Below are positions 29,580-50,935 of a DNA stretch of 64,000 nt, one piece after another; the first letter of the stretch is position 1, and each line of letters opens with the position of its first letter. The position numbers and the translations under genes were made by a program. Under the pieces are notes generated by a model that worked only from the letters and a program-made list of their open reading frames with translations, ran no database searches and was not told the origin of the DNA. Source of the stretch: Phaeosaccion multiseriatum (Eukaryota; Ochrophyta, other classes); assembly GCA_965112735.1 (NCBI GenBank), contig OZ218955.1, positions 3,968,001 to 4,032,000 on the forward strand, in the 5' to 3' direction.

Positions 29580-32012
29580 GGCCAACAGTCCCGAACCAAC
29601 CGCCTCCGAAGAGCCCCCCCTCCAGCTGCTCCCTACTACCGAGAGCATGGGGGCCTTGGGGGGGGGGAGGAAGCTCCGAAGCGCAAACACAAACTCCAAA
29701 CGGAAGGTCCCCCAATCAGGCACCCAAGGAGGCGCACCGAAGCGCAAGCTGCGCGTGGGGGTGTTCTCCACTGACGAGTGGTTCGAGCCCTGCAGCGCCG
29801 TCAAGAGGTTGGTGCCCCCGAGCTTGAGTAGCGCAACACCCCCTCGGATCTCACTGCCTGCCTCGCTCTCTCTCTTGGGGTTTCTTGGCTCTCACTACCT
29901 GCCTCGCTCTCTCTCTTGGGGTTTCTTGTCTCTCACTGCCTGCCTCGCTCTCTCTCTTGGTTTCTTTTTCTCTCTCCCTTTCTCCAAGCTCAGACTTAAT
30001 GTCGCTAGCCCCCCCCCCCCCTCCTCCTCCTCCTCCTCCTCCGCGTCTCCTTTCCCATGCTTCCCCTCTCTCTCTGACCTCCTCTCCTCTCCCCCCGTTT
30101 GCCTCTCCTCTTCCCCCCGTATGCCCCTACGATGGCTCTGCTCGCAGGGGTGTGTCGGAGGCTTCGGCTGCTCTCAGCGCCGCCGGGCATGACGTCAGAC
30201 CCTTTGCATTGCCCGTGTCCGGATGGAAAATCGCCATCTTGTACTACAGCCTCCTTGTGCGTGTGTGTGTGCGTGTGTGTGTATGCGTGTATATCCGTGT
30301 GTGTGCATGCATGTGCGAGATGTGTGTGTGTGTGTGTGTGTGCGCATGGTGGACAGTGGTAGCTCAACAAGTGCCTGAGCAGTGCCTGACAGTTTCAGCT
30401 TCACCCCCCCCCCCCTCTCTCCTTCCCCATCAGGGGGCCGAGGGCAACATGATCGGTTTCCGCCTTGCGCTGCAGGGGGAGCAGCTGCTGCCGCTGTACA
30501 AGCAGCTCCTGTTCTACTCCAACATACCGAACTTCCTCAGACCGCTGCTTTGCACCATTCTGTCTCTCATGGGAGAGAAGAGGAAGAGTGCGTTGCTGGG
30601 GTCACAGGTGCGTGTGCGTGTGCGTGTGTGTGTGAGAGAGAGAGTGAGTGTGTGTGTGTGTGTTCCGCCGATGCCAACTTCAGCTTGAGCCCCACTCGAC
30701 TCGTTGCGTGCTGCACTGCTTACTTTGCGTGGCCCGGCCCCCACCCCCAACACTCCGAAGCTGTCTCCTGCGTATCACCAACTGCTGCTGCTGCCCCAAC
30801 CTGTGTGCTGCTGTATCACCAACTGCTGCTGCTGCTGCTACCAGCGCTCGGGAGGGCTGTCCGTGAGGCAGTACTGGGAGCTGTGCGCCGACCTCCGGCA
30901 GCTCAAGACGGACTACGTAGCGGCGATGAAGCAGCAGGAGTTCGACGTGCTGCTCTTTCCCGGTATGCCCCTGCCCGCCCTGCAGCACGGAGGGTAAGAA
31001 GAGAGGAGAAAGAGGAGAGGGTTGCCTGATGACGTGACGAGGAGAGAGAGGAGGCGTTACAGAAAGACGGCAACGACGCGCACGACATGGACGGGCCGTC
31101 GGCTGCTTTCCATTGCGTCTTCCCCTCTGCCTTGCCTGTCCTGTGCCTCGCATGGCTCACCGCTCGGCGCCTCGCGCTCCCCTCCACTGCCATCTCTCCC
31201 CTCTCTCCCCCCTCTCCCAGGGCCACGTCTCTGACCCCTGCGTGCTCCTACACCTTCCTTGCCAACCTCCTCCAATGGCCTGCGGGGACTGTGCCCGTCA
31301 CGCGCGTCGGAGACGGTAAGAGGGGACGGCAGGGCAAAAGCACGCTTTGAGCAACGGCTTGTGAGGCATAAACAAGGCACCCACCCACCCACCCATTGAC
31401 TTACTACCCGCCCACCCACCCTTCTAACCTTGTCATGGCAGTGGTCATCGCCCTCCATTCATTCATTCACCCCAGCACCTTCCTCCTGCTCTCCCTCCTG
31501 TCGCAGTCCCCTCCTCCTCCCCCTCCTCCCCGTCCTCCTCCCTGCTGGACGACGGAGGGGAGGAGACGTACTCACTGGCCAGCCTCCCCGTTGACCAGAG
31601 GGACTCCGTGGCTGGGGCGGCTGCAAAGGTCATGCAGGCCTCAAAGGGGCTGCCACTGGCGGTGCAGGTGCGTGCGTGCGTGCGTGTATCGTGTAGTGTA
31701 GTTGGATGCAGTGTGGCGGTTTCAGGATCAGGTGTGGAAAGCAACTGGCTTCGATTGGTTTCAGTTTCAAGTTATTGACCTTTGCGTATCTATATTCACT
31801 GAGTCTTCAGACGCTGCTCCTTTGGATAGACAGAGAAGCTTCCACGACCGATTGAATGGACAATGGCACTCATGACCATATGCCATTGCATATGCCCCCC
31901 TGCCCATATGCCTGTACAGGTGATGGGGCTGCCCTTCCAGGACGAGGTCGTGGTGTATGCGATGAGGGAGGTTGAGCGAGTCGTGGCCTTCAGGCAGGGA
32001 CCCAACCTTTAA
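26977..32012 (+). CDS. Amidase-signature hydrolase, fatty-acid amide hydrolase-like
   Basis: Serine amidase that by family hydrolyses fatty-acid amides such as N-acylethanolamines. Fourteen exons: 26977-27246, 27365-27469, 27758-27883, 28179-28253, 28595-28648, 28747-28851, 29025-29120, 29437-29807, 30148-30256, 30434-30607, 30845-30993, 31221-31315, 31507-31667, 31920-32012; phases agree and give about 660 residues. The Ser-cisSer-Lys triad is visible. The Lys is in GVPVSIKDSF (exon 2), the cis-Ser in GGSSGGEGG (exon 5), and the nucleophile in GLGSDIGGSIRIPAAFCG (exon 6). KSNTPQ, NPWKADRGT and VLLFPGMPLPA are also family-typical. Exon 8 adds a poly-Ser, Lys/Arg-rich insert of roughly 90 residues. 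No clear N-terminal membrane helix is present from the chosen start, although an upstream exon cannot be excluded. The acceptor at 30844 lies inside a dispersed CTG-rich repeat. Confidence 0.92.
30772..30844 (+). repeat. Two copies of the TATCACCAACTGCTGCTG word ending at a splice acceptor
   Basis: Copies begin at about 30772 and 30812. The second runs through its CTG tail directly into the CCAG acceptor at 30844 of amidase exon 11. Confidence 0.9.
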
Positions 32013-32221
32013 GGGGGGCCCACGAAGACACACACGTTGTATATATACCGCTGTCGCCAGGCGGGGGCCGCTTACGGGTAGGCAGTTGTTGCAGCTGTGA
32101 AGTACCCGTCCGTAGGGGGTCCCTCCCTCCCTAATTGTTTGAGGGGATGCCATGAGGGGGTGCCTCCCCTGTACTGCCCTATACATTGCTACACCTTCTC
32201 CTTTTCGGGGTTGTCTACCTC
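32013..32221. other. Short convergent intergenic region amidase / AK6
   Basis: Only 209 bp lie between the two stop codons. No terminator or poly(A) signal is recognisable with confidence. Confidence 0.5.
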
Positions 32222-33257
32222 CTATGAGGGTGAAGGATTGTCTACCCTCCACTGCTGTATCCACTGCTCCACCCTGGCTGCGTTGGCCTCCATGTCCTGG
32301 AGGGAGTTGCTCGGCACCTCATGCACCACCTCGGAGGGGAAGGCCTCCTTGGCCTCTTCCAGCACCACCTTACCGGCCCCAGTGATGAGCAGTAGCAGAG
32401 CAGCGGTGGTGGTGATGAGAGCCAGCGAGGAGGAGCAGTAGCCGAGCCGTAGGAGTGGAGGAGGGCGAGGGCACGGGAGGTGAGAGGAGAGACTCTTTGA
32501 CAGTTAGCCTCTATCCCGTGTGGAAGGTGATGGGGGAGAGTGACAGACACAAAGGGGGAGAGTGCCTCGATCGTGCCAGCGTGGCGCCACTCCCCATCCA
32601 TCCATCCATCCTATCCATCCATCCATCCATCCTATCCATCCATCCATCCATCCATCCATCCGCGCAAATACCTGCATTATCTCGCACTCTAGGTTCTCTC
32701 CCCTCTTCACCTCGGTGTACCCGCGGGCCGTGAGGCGATCGAACAGGACGGTGTTGTCGGCACGCAGCACCAGCACGAGGTCGAACCTGCCGAGAGAGAG
32801 AGAGAGAGTAGCAGGATGGACGGATGCTGAGAGACTGGGCCCCCTCTCTCGGGAACCTTTAGCTGGGCCTTCGTGCCTCCGCGATACCCTCAACCTCATA
32901 CTGTGCGTGTGGTTCAGCTCCCGAGCCGCTGCAGCGGGCCTCGACACCGACACACCACCTGCCGCAGCAGCAAGCCACTCACCAGTCGACGGGAAAGAAG
33001 TCGCAGCTGTGAAAGTCCACGATGTTCCCTCCCTTCTCTAGCACAGGCTCCAGCACATCGCAGAGCTTGTCCTCGTCCAGAATGAGACTGTCGAATGTCT
33101 CGTCCTTCCCCTCGTGACACTGCTCCTCCTTCACCACCGCTCCCACGTCAACGTGCGTCAGCCCCGTCTTCTCCGCTAGTGTCTGGCACGTGCACGTCTT
33201 GCCTGTCCCCGGTGTGCCCGTCACGAGAATGTTGGGCCCGTTCTCCCTCGGGGCCAT
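32222..33257 (-). CDS. AK6: Adenylate kinase isoenzyme 6 (AK6 / Fap7 type)
   Basis: Small nuclear P-loop kinase/ATPase that helps late 40S ribosomal subunit maturation (Fap7) and interconverts adenine nucleotides. Three minus-strand exons, 32983-33257, 32672-32786 and 32222-32368, give about 178 residues, close to the human 172. Visible features are the Walker A TGTPGTGKTCTCQTLAE, VDVGAVVKEEQ, LILDEDKLCDVLEP, IVDFHSCDFFPVDWFDLVLVLRAD (joined across the first splice), the LID-like LTARGYTEVK, and a C-terminal VVHEVPSNS...VEQWIQQW helix. The start codon follows a normal upstream region shared with SMC3. An intron carries an ATCC/GGAT tandem repeat at about 32599-32661. Confidence 0.95.
32597..32661. 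repeat. ATCC array in AK6 intron 2
   Basis: CATC tetranucleotides, interrupted twice by CCTAT, just inside the donor of AK6 exon 2. Confidence 0.85.
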
Positions 33258-42620
<9,363 letters not shown>

Positions 42621-43417
42621 GAGCTTCGCCTTGCCTGTATATGGTAGTGGATTGCTTAGTGATGGCAGTTGATGGCAGGAGATGGCAGGAGACGTAGACG
42701 CTCACTGACCAAGTCGATGGAGCCTAGAGAGGCCCTCAGGGTCGGCGCAGCGAAGAGTTGAGAAGAGGAGCGTGTCTCTTCGTTCAGAAACCCCTCTTGG
42801 CAGGTTGGGAGGTAGGTAGGTAGGTAGGTAGTACAGTAGGTGTATTGGTGTAGGCAGGCGTTGGGTAGGTAGGTGCTTTATGCTGAGGTGCCTCATGAGG
42901 CGGCAGAAGGCGGGTGTTCGGGTGGCCTACATGCGGACGGGATCGGGATACGCATGCGTCTCATGTCGGATCTCAACAGCCACACACTGAGACTGTCGAC
43001 GGCCCATTCCAATTCCAAGACCGAGAGGAGAGGAGGACGTAAGAGAGCACCGCACCGCACCACTCCACACCACACACACCGTACCACACCACAACACACC
43101 GCTCCTTAGTGTTCCTTGATGTCCAATATGATGGTACTTGGGGCTTCTTACTCCATTGATTGATGCATTGCGGCTTTCTCGTTGAAGAAGGGGCTGTGGC
43201 CAACTACGTGATTATCACTAAGTAGCAACTCTCGCTGCTAGGCTGCGGCTCCTGGCCACACCACACACCACACGCGGAAGGCGCTTGAGCTTGAGAGAAG
43301 CTTCGCCCACCGCGCGCCTTCCTCTGCTCGAGGGCAACAGGGCACACCCACTCTCCCACCTGTTCCTCCATGACGTGAAGGTACTTACGTAGGACTACGT
43401 AATGCCTCACATGTTGA
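42621..43417. other. Convergent intergenic region SMC3 / CTFxP-motif gene
   Basis: No gene is supported. It contains GATGGCAG-type words at about 42660-42690, a GTAG array at about 42809-42837 and an ACCACACC-rich patch at 43050-43100. A minus-strand frame at 43204-43617 might be an alternative 3' extension of the next gene, because a GTATGT lies just before that gene's stop, but nothing in it is recognisable. Confidence 0.4.
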
Positions 43418-46400
43418 TCACATACTGCCCAGCGTGTCACACATGGACTTCCGGCGGAAGAGCGCCTCCGAGTCGCCATAGAGCCTCTCGAACACACTGC
43501 CATTGGAACTGCTGGAGCCACCGCCCCTGGAACCACCCCTGCCATCTGTTGCCATCTGCGGCCTCTCGAGTTCGCTACCGCTGCCACGGTGGCCGCTGCT
43601 GCCCACCACACTGCCACTCACATTGCCACTGCCGCCCCGGCTCGGAGCCCTGCCCCTGCTGCTGCCCCTGCTGGTGCTCCTGCCCCTGCCGCAGCTGCCG
43701 CCCAGTACCACCACGCTGCCAGTACCACTGCCAGTGCCAGAGCCCTCCGACGCTGTATCACCAACTGCTACTGTTGGTGCCCCCGCTTCTCCATCCTCGC
43801 ACCCCGCCTCTCGCTTCTCCCCTCCCTCCTCCCCCCCCACTCGCTGCTGTACGACCAACTGCTGTGCCATCAACTGGCGCCTCAGCGTGCGAGCCCTGCC
43901 CCTCGGGCTGTAGGGCGACTTGTCCGTGCTCATGTTTGGCTGCCAGGTGCATCCCTCCGTCTCCTTGGCCACTCTCAGCAGCTCTCTCTCCCTCTGTTTC
44001 TCACGCAGCACCTCTGCGCAGCTGTTCAGTCGCTCGAAGACGGGCTGAGAGGGACCCGCAGCAGTTGGTGATACAGCAGCAGCCCTTGGCGATGCAGCGG
44101 CGGCATGTTCCGGCCCTAGGCCCAGTGACAGCGGAGCCAATCGCTCTGCTGTATCATCAACTGCTGCTGCTGCTGCTCCGCCCTCCGAGAAGGAGTCTCC
44201 CCCCGCCCGCACTGCCGGGGACGGGGGCAGCGTGCCCGCATTGCTGTCCACTGCCATCCCCCCGGAGCCTCCCTTCCACGGCCCCCCTCCACCACCATCC
44301 CCTTTGCCACCCCCCTTCCCCATGCCATGCCGCTGCCCCCCTGGGCCAGGCCGGCGGTGCCCCAGCGTCTCCACCTGCGGAGCGAATGTGCAACCCTTGA
44401 GCTCGTCCCTCCTTCTCTGCTCCTCCCTGCCCCTCCTCCTGCTCTCGTCTGCCTCGTGCTTGAGGTAGAGGCGCTCGAAGCAGTTTGGAGCCTCCCCACG
44501 CGAAGGCTCTGCGGTGAGTGCGTGCGTGCGTGCGTGCGTGCGTGTGTGTGTATGCGTGGGTCACAGTCACAATGAATAGTGAGTACGGTGTATGCAGTGT
44601 ATGCAGGGGAGAAGGGACTGCTCGTCTTGTGCCGCAAACACACACACAGGCAAACATGTCTTTCATGTCATCGGCTGTCTCCACACACGATCTGGTCCAA
44701 CTTGTTCGATGCTGTACCACATCACTGCCTTTGCACTACTGCCTCACTGCATCACTGCCTCACTGCCTCACTGTCTCACTGCCTGACTGTTTCACTCACT
44801 CTCTACCTCACTGTCTCACGGCAATACTGTCTGACTGCCTCACCGTCATCAGAGAAGCCTCTGAGGCTCTGCAACGACTTTGACACGAGGCGCGGGGAGT
44901 GGGTGCACTCCTGTCACGAGGGGCCGTGGAAGGGTCATCGTAGAAGCATATAGGGCATGAGGGGGATGTCGGGGGAGGAGAGAATGCAGCGGTGAAGGCG
45001 TCAGGAAAGGAGTGGTGGAGGCATATGGGAGGGAGAGAGTTGTCCGGGCAGCTGTCACCGCGGCCAACACGAGCGCTTCTGTCAGGCGCGCGCACACACA
45101 CACACTCACACACACACGCACACACACACACACACATGCTCGCGCCGCCTTTGCTGCAGACAGGCACCACGCACCACGCCCAAGTCCAAGCTGAGTAAGT
45201 CAGCAAGATCAGCAGTAAGTCAGCAAGATCAGCCCCCTCTCACCTTGTCTATCTTGAGTGCGTCTGCTGCCCTCCTGAGCTGTTGCGCCTTGGAGTCTTC
45301 CCACAGTACCTCGAAGCGCCCCCCGCCACAAGCCGCTGTCGGAGTCGTCGCCCTCGTCGGTGATGAGTACCCTCTGTGCCCCCCCCCCCCGTAGTCGCCG
45401 CAGCCGCTGGCGCCGCCCCTCCTCCCTGCTACTGTTGTATCACCAATTGCTGCTGCTGTCCCTCCGCCCCAGGCCGCCCCCATCCCCCCGTAGGCCCAGA
45501 CCCTGCCCCTCCCTGCTCTGCTGCTCACGGTGTGCGCCATGGCGACGATTTCGTCGTCTCTGTCCATCTGCTTGAGTGCCAGTTTGTTGGCCCGCAGGGC
45601 TGCGTCCATGTAGAGCAGCTCGTGCACTGGGATGGCGCTCCTGCCGATATGACTGGTGCTGCTCATGATATGACTGCCGCTTATGTCCCTATGATTGCTG
45701 CCGCTGCCCCCCCACCCACTTCCATCCGTGGCCCTCCTGCTGCTGCTGCTGCTGCTGCTACTGGTCCTGCTGCCCATATGACTGCTGCTGGCATGGGACG
45801 GGGGACTTGCTCTCTGCTGCTGCTGCTGCTGCTGCTGCTGGTGGTGTTGCTGGTGCTGGTGCTGGTGCTGGTGCTGGTGCTGGTGCTGGTGCTGGTGCTG
45901 TCCCGGCGATTGCTCCTCACTCTGTGGCTCAAACTGCTCTTCAAGGCTTGCATGCCCGCTCTCTGGCCCTCCTTGGTGATGGTGATGGCCCTGGTGCTCC
46001 TGCTGCGCCTGGAGTTGCTGGTGGTCCTCCTCCTCCTCCCCCTCCTCCTCCTGCTGTTGCTCCTCCTGCTGCTGCTGCTGCTGCTGCCGGGGTCTTACTT
46101 CGCTCTGCGGCTCAACTAGGTCAAGGGCAGCACACCCGCTCTCTAAGACTCCTTGGTGGTGGTGGTGGTGATGATGCTGCTGCTGCTCCTCCTCCTCCTC
46201 CTCCTCCTCCTCCTCCTGCTGCTGCTCCTGCTGCTCTTCCTGCTGGTCCTGATGCTGATTCTGCTCCCGCAGCTGGTGCTCGCCTTCGGACCCGATGTCG
46301 ACTTGTCGGAGCTGAGACGCGCCCCCCTCGCACTCATAAGCCTCCGGGTCATGCGACCGAGTGCTGCTTATTCGAAACTCTGCTGTGCTCCCATTGCCGC

Positions 46401-46770
46401 TCCTCCTTTGGCCGGTGCGCCTCCTGCTCGTGCTCCTAAACGACGCCGGATGGTGGCGATTGGGGTAGGATTGCGACGCGACGAGGTATGGGGTGAAGGA
46501 GGGCTGAAGCCTGCCTGCCTCTCTTGCCAGCTTTCGCAGCACCTTGGAGTAACTAGCCGCCAGCGAGTCGGGGTCGTCGGCAGCAGATGTGACCGCCAGT
46601 GGCCGACTACGTCTTCTCCGGCTCCTGCTGCCGAGCAGAGGAGCCTGCTTGTTCTGTGCCTCTGCCTGCTGCTGCTGCTGCTTCTCCTCCTCGAGTAGTC
46701 CCTGCTGAATGAGCTGCTGCAAGCTCGGCCGGCGTTCCCGGGCACGCGTGCCCTTCTCCTCTGCCGCCAT
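43418..46770 (-). CDS. Low-complexity Gln/Gly-rich protein with CTFxP-like motifs, function unknown
   Basis: Three minus-strand exons, 45244-46770, 44844-44910 and 43418-44508, join in phase to about 894 residues. The repeating pattern is a charged helix followed by a Cys-Thr-x-x-Pro motif: ECTHSPRLVSKSLQSL (exon 2), FERLYLKHEADESRRRGRE then GCTFAPQ (exon 3), PVFERLNSCAEVLREKQRERE then CTWQPNMS, and VFERLYGDSEALFRRK. Such FERLY/CTFxP proteins are common in alveolates and other protists and have no assigned function. Exon 1 has very long Gln, Glu and His-Gln runs encoded by CTG/CTC triplet repeats. Several copies of the dispersed TATCACCAACTGCTG word lie inside the coding region. The gene is divergent from the Rolling-stone-like gene. 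Exon structure is well supported; function is not. Confidence 0.75.
45800..46240. repeat. Coding CTG/CTC triplet and (GGTGCT)n repeats
   Basis: Encodes poly-Gln, poly-Glu and alternating His-Gln on the minus strand inside exon 1 of the CTFxP-motif gene. The plus-strand poly-Leu frames are shadows. Confidence 0.85.
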
Positions 46771-47006
46771 GGCTGATGCCCCGGCAGTAAATTCCGCTTA
46801 CGTGAAAGGGATGAGACCCAGACTCAGGCGAGGATCAGCATGCCTGTTAGTACATCTGGAGAAGAGAGGAAGGATATCACTGTGTGCCTCAGGGGCCCTG
46901 GGAGAGGATAGTCGGGAGAGATGAGGAGATGGGCACGTTACGAGCCAAGTGGATGGCACTGGACGGGCCGAGACATAATAGTAAAAAGCGCACTCGACAC
47001 ACAAAG
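46771..47006. promoter_or_regulatory. Compact divergent intergenic region
   Basis: Only about 236 bp separate the CTFxP-motif gene start (46770) from the chosen start of the Rolling-stone-like gene (47007). A shared promoter is likely. No motif is recognisable. Confidence 0.45.
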
Positions 47007-49503
47007 ATGGAGGATGATGTCCAGGGTCTCTCCCTTCCCCTCACGGGTGCCCCAAAGTCCGAGGAGAGGAGAGGCTTCTGGAGTGGCCGCAGAGCCTGGC
47101 GTGCCTCCTCTCTCGAGTTGTCGCCAGCAGAGCTGGGGTAAGAAGAAATCCCCCCCCCCCTTTTTTTACCCTTCGCCGCCCAAAATGTCGCCCTCCTTCT
47201 CCCTCCTCGTATCTATCTTAGGCTGGTGGGCGTGAGCGCAGCGAGATGTTGTCGAGGGCGCGTATTCTCCTTGTGGCGCCTGTCCGCAGCTCTGTACCTG
47301 AGCGGTGTGGTCATCGCCGACTTGGTCATTGCCGAGGAGAGGGACCAGCTGGAGGTGAGGCGAAGGAGGGACTAGTACAGTAGGACTTGGCAGCCGCCCC
47401 AAATCTTCCACCTTTCCGCTCCTTCCTCTCCACACTTGCGTCGATCTGGTCTCTGTCGATCTGGTCTCTCTCAGACGCGACGACCTACGTTCTGTTCCAG
47501 CCAAGTAAAGGCTCTCCCACCTCGTGAGTCTTATTCTCGCCTGTTCCTGTCTAACAAGCTTGGATGCGATGCCCGATGCGGATCTTGTGCGTTAAAGCCC
47601 TCCTCCTCCTCCTCCTCCTCCTCTTCTCCACTCTGTCGCGTGTGGCTCCTCAGTATTGGTTCATCTACATCACAGACATCAGCGCCCTCGTTGAGGTGAG
47701 CGTACCTTCGTTGTGCATTGTGTGTCGCGGCCAAGAACTCTGGCGTGTATATCCCTAAACCACCCCTAAAACCCACTTGAGTGGGTCTAACGTTTTTTTG
47801 GGAAATGGTCAAGCACGAGATGAAGGGGGAGATGTTGGAGGCCAGACTACGCTGTCCTGTTAGAGGGGGGCACAGTGGACTCTGGTCTCGCCCAGCGCGC
47901 TGTGGTTCCTTCCTGTATAGCAATGGTAGACCAAAAACCTGTTTTCTAATGCCCACTTTAGTGGGTCTTAGAGGCCTCAAAAAGGGTTTTTCGTTCGCGG
48001 CGCTTTTTGACCCACCAGCCCCTTACGGATTCCGCTAACCTCCCGTACCCGCACAGACAACACTGTGCCTTGAGAGCAGCGTCTACTAATCCTCGGAAGC
48101 AAGCCTTATTCAGCCCCAAAAATCTTAAAACCCACTTAAGTGGGTCTTATTTCGCGGTTTAGGGATATTGTAGCCTTTGATATCGCTCCTGTTTCCTCAT
48201 GTACGCATCAACACATCGACCTCCCTGCCCCTTGATATCACTAGGACTGCCCTATCGTGGTCAAGTCCTTTCCAGCGCTCCCCCCCTGCCCCTGTCACAA
48301 GTGTCCCCCCTCCAGGGCCCTTATTGGGCATAAAGAGCCCAAGGCCGCCCCCCAACTAACCATTGGCCCGGATGTGCGACCTCTACTCCTCTACTGCCCC
48401 GCCTCCTCCACAGATTGCGTACTTCTGTATGGCCTTTGTTGTGTCGTGGAACGCCGGCAAGTGGAGAGCGCTGGCCCTCGAGGCCCTCGACGCGGACGGT
48501 GCGGCAGGACCGGTGGCCGTTCGCCCTCCGCCCCTCATCTTGGCATGTTGGTGCTTCATGAACGTCATCTACACCTCCGCCCTTCTCGTGACCATTCTCT
48601 TCTGGTGAGTGGGTAGGCCTGCACCGGCAACAATTCCTTCGGACTTGCGCACGCTCGTAAGCTGGACCCGCCGTGTGTCATAACTGCCTCGACCCTCATC
48701 GATACCACTGCCTGTGTAACCCTTAACTGAGCCGCCCCGCGCATGGCCTTTTACCTTCGAACTGCGAGCAGGACCCTCGTGTACCAGGACGGACTCGTGC
48801 GCTTCACAACATGGAACCTTCATGGAACGGTACTGCGCGCATGGACTGATGCAGCTTCGGCTCCTTGCTGTGCTGTGAAAGATATCTGGGTGCCACTCAC
48901 TCCCGTTCTCCCTCTTTCCCTCGCTCGCTCACTCACACTCACTCAATCATTGACTCACTTCGGCGAATCCTCCATGCCCCTCCCTTCCCTTTTGGCGTGT
49001 GCCCTCAGACCTTCGCCCTCGTTGCGGTGGACGCCTTCTTCACGGCGGCCCCCTTGCGTGTGTGGCATGTGTGGCTGGGCATGATCTATGGTCTTGCTTA
49101 CCTTGTGTGGACCGTGGCGTTTGCTGCCATCCCTCTCTCCACCGCCTCCGACAACGACTTTATCTACGGTGTGATTGACTGGAATGGGGCCACGGCAGAA
49201 GCCTCCTTCGTTGGTGTGGCGGTGCTTCTCGTTGGGTACCCCCTGGCCCAAGTCCTGATGTGGCTCGTGTGGAGCCTCGGGAACAGGTGCGGCGGCGGCA
49301 CGCACCTTACAGCCAGAGTCGATCTCAGCCTACCGCTCAGATGGAGTGACCTGAACCTTTGGCCCTCCTGTGGCCTCTCCCTCTCTCCCTCTCTCTCTTT
49401 GTTGACGTCTTGTACTTGCACGCACCGCATTCCTTCTTACACTCGTTCTTGTTCCTGCCGATGCAGGGTGACCCGGCGGGACAAGCTTCTGTCGGAGCCC
49501 TAA
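47007..49503 (+). CDS. Rolling-stone-like multi-pass membrane protein
   Basis: Eight plus-strand exons: 47007-47137, 47222-47354, 47458-47487 or close to it, 47654-47695, 48414-48604, 48772-48829, 49009-49286, 49467-49503. Features resembling the Rolling-stone (rost) family are YWFIYITDIS, IAYFCMAFVVSWN, a helix ILACWCFMNVIYTSALLVTILFW, FTTWNLHG, then VDAFFTAAPLRVWHVWLGMIYGLAYLVWTVAFAA, and the family-like FIYGVIDWN followed by a last helix VGVAVLLVGYPLAQVLMWLVW. Rolling-stone proteins act in myoblast fusion in insects; the role in protists is unknown. The FAR-17a/AIG1 family is a related alternative. The 30-nt third exon is the weakest part of the model. Intron 4 carries a MITE-like element, and a three-copy 19-bp repeat overlaps the stop codon. 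Confidence 0.75.
47749..48168. mobile_element. MITE-like element with 13-bp terminal inverted repeats
   Basis: Left end ATATCCCTAAACC at 47749-47761 and its exact reverse complement at 48156-48168 bound a 420-bp non-coding segment within intron 4 of the Rolling-stone-like gene. The similarity continues inward: each end carries a CCCACTT/AAGTGGG palindrome (47771-47786 and 48130-48145), and a third copy lies inside at 47951-47966. No transposase frame is present. The terminal repeats contain CCCTAAA, the plant-type telomere unit. A target-site duplication is not obvious. Confidence 0.75.
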
Positions 49504-49540
49504 GCTTCTGTCGGAGTCTTCAGCTTCTGTCGGAGCCTTG
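49484..49540. repeat. 19-bp tandem repeat, three copies, across a stop codon
   Basis: AGCTTCTGTCGGAG-based units start at 49484, 49503 and 49522. The first encodes the C-terminal KLLSEP and supplies the TAA; the others lie in the 3' UTR. Confidence 0.9.
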
Positions 49541-50935
49541 AAAGGTGCGTTCTGATGGGCAGCGGCGTCGCGGGATGGAGACACGCGCGGTGCCCCCCTC
49601 TTTCGCTTCGAACATTCCACGTGGAACATTCAAGCAGCGGGCGCGACTCTCGACCTCTTCGACTTTCGGCTTGCTTCCCCGCCGGGGGCCGTGACAAATG
49701 AGCCGCAGCTAGGAGGAGGCCAAATCACTCGCCACACATGCAGGAGTTGCTGCTTTGCTCTCCTTCACTGCACCTCGGCGTGTGGTCCTGCCCGAGACTG
49801 TGCTTTCTTCAGTGTGCGCTCTTTAGCCCACTGCCATGAGCTGGAGCTTGACCGCACTTGTCTTCAAGGAGCAATCAAGCTTGTGCACAACGTCACATGC
49901 GTCACTGCATCCACAGGCGTGGTGGTGGATGTGCCATCTGGTGCCATAGCGTTTGCTGCACAGCCAAGACGGGGAGGGGCCGCATACCGAGAGTGGGAAG
50001 TATCGAGGATGAAGACTCCGACTCGATGACTACGTGAGGTCGACCTCGCCCACTCGACGCACTCAGACTCGGGGCCCTCTCCGTTCTGCCGCTCGTCCTG
50101 GAAGGCGAAAAGAGGCAGGGTGGCCAGGAGCAGCATCCGAGCAAGGGACAGGAAACAAGGCCACTGCGCGGACTGAGGCCGCCGCCGCAGAGGAGACAGC
50201 AGGGCATTCGTTCTTCCCTGATAGGCCGAAGCGGAGCGGCCTTCCTCACTGGCCACGAGGAAGACTGTGTGTGGGAGGCGCAGGGCCACGCGGTCGATGC
50301 CGCATTAAAGGCTTAAACCCAAACTTATTATTACTAATGAAACATTTTCGCTGGGGGCAACTGGATCTCGTCCCCCACTCGGCACGCGGGTCAGTCGGCA
50401 TGGTCTATAAATGTATATACAAAAATGAACTATCTGTGACTTCGACCTCCGCTGAATATACAGCACAAAACTTGCGGATGATGCCCACCACATTAACTTG
50501 AGCTCGCCGGCACGCCATTGAGTAAGTCTCTCTGCCACAGCCCTGAGCAGGAGAGCCGTAGCCCTGAGGAGGAGAGTCAGATGTCAAGCCCTCAAATGGT
50601 CCTCACTGACTCACTTCAATTCGAGCCCTCAATCCCCAGTCCTCAGAGTCAAGTGTTCTCCGCCCTCCGCCCTCTGTGAGTCAGAAGCCCTCCCGCCGCC
50701 CTCTCCCGGCAGCATCAGCAGCAGCATCAGCAGCAGCAGCATCAGCAGCAGCAACAGCAGCAGCATCAGAAGCAGCATCGTATCCAATCGCATCGAGACG
50801 GCCCTGCTGCTGCCTTTGAGCGCCACTTCGCCTACCCCCACTCCCCGCCCATCTCTCTCCCCAAACATTGAGCGATGTCCATCGAGCGAGTCCATCCCTC
50901 CCCCATACATTGAGTCATGTCCATCCGCCGTCCCC
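49504..50935. other. Convergent intergenic region Rolling-stone-like / DUF3067
   Basis: About 1.4 kb without a recognisable gene. Open frames of 60-155 codons exist on both strands (for example 49691-50029 + and 50034-50501 +) but have no recognisable motif. An AGCAGCATC array lies at about 50709-50780. Confidence 0.4.

Noticed and set aside
43204-43417. Alternative 3' exon of the CTFxP-motif gene
   Set aside because: A possible GTATGT donor precedes the stop, but the downstream frame lacks the repeating motif, so the simple stop at 43418 was kept.
49691-50501. Two plus-strand frames of 112 and 155 codons downstream of the Rolling-stone-like gene
   Set aside because: No recognisable motif and unremarkable length for GC-rich DNA.
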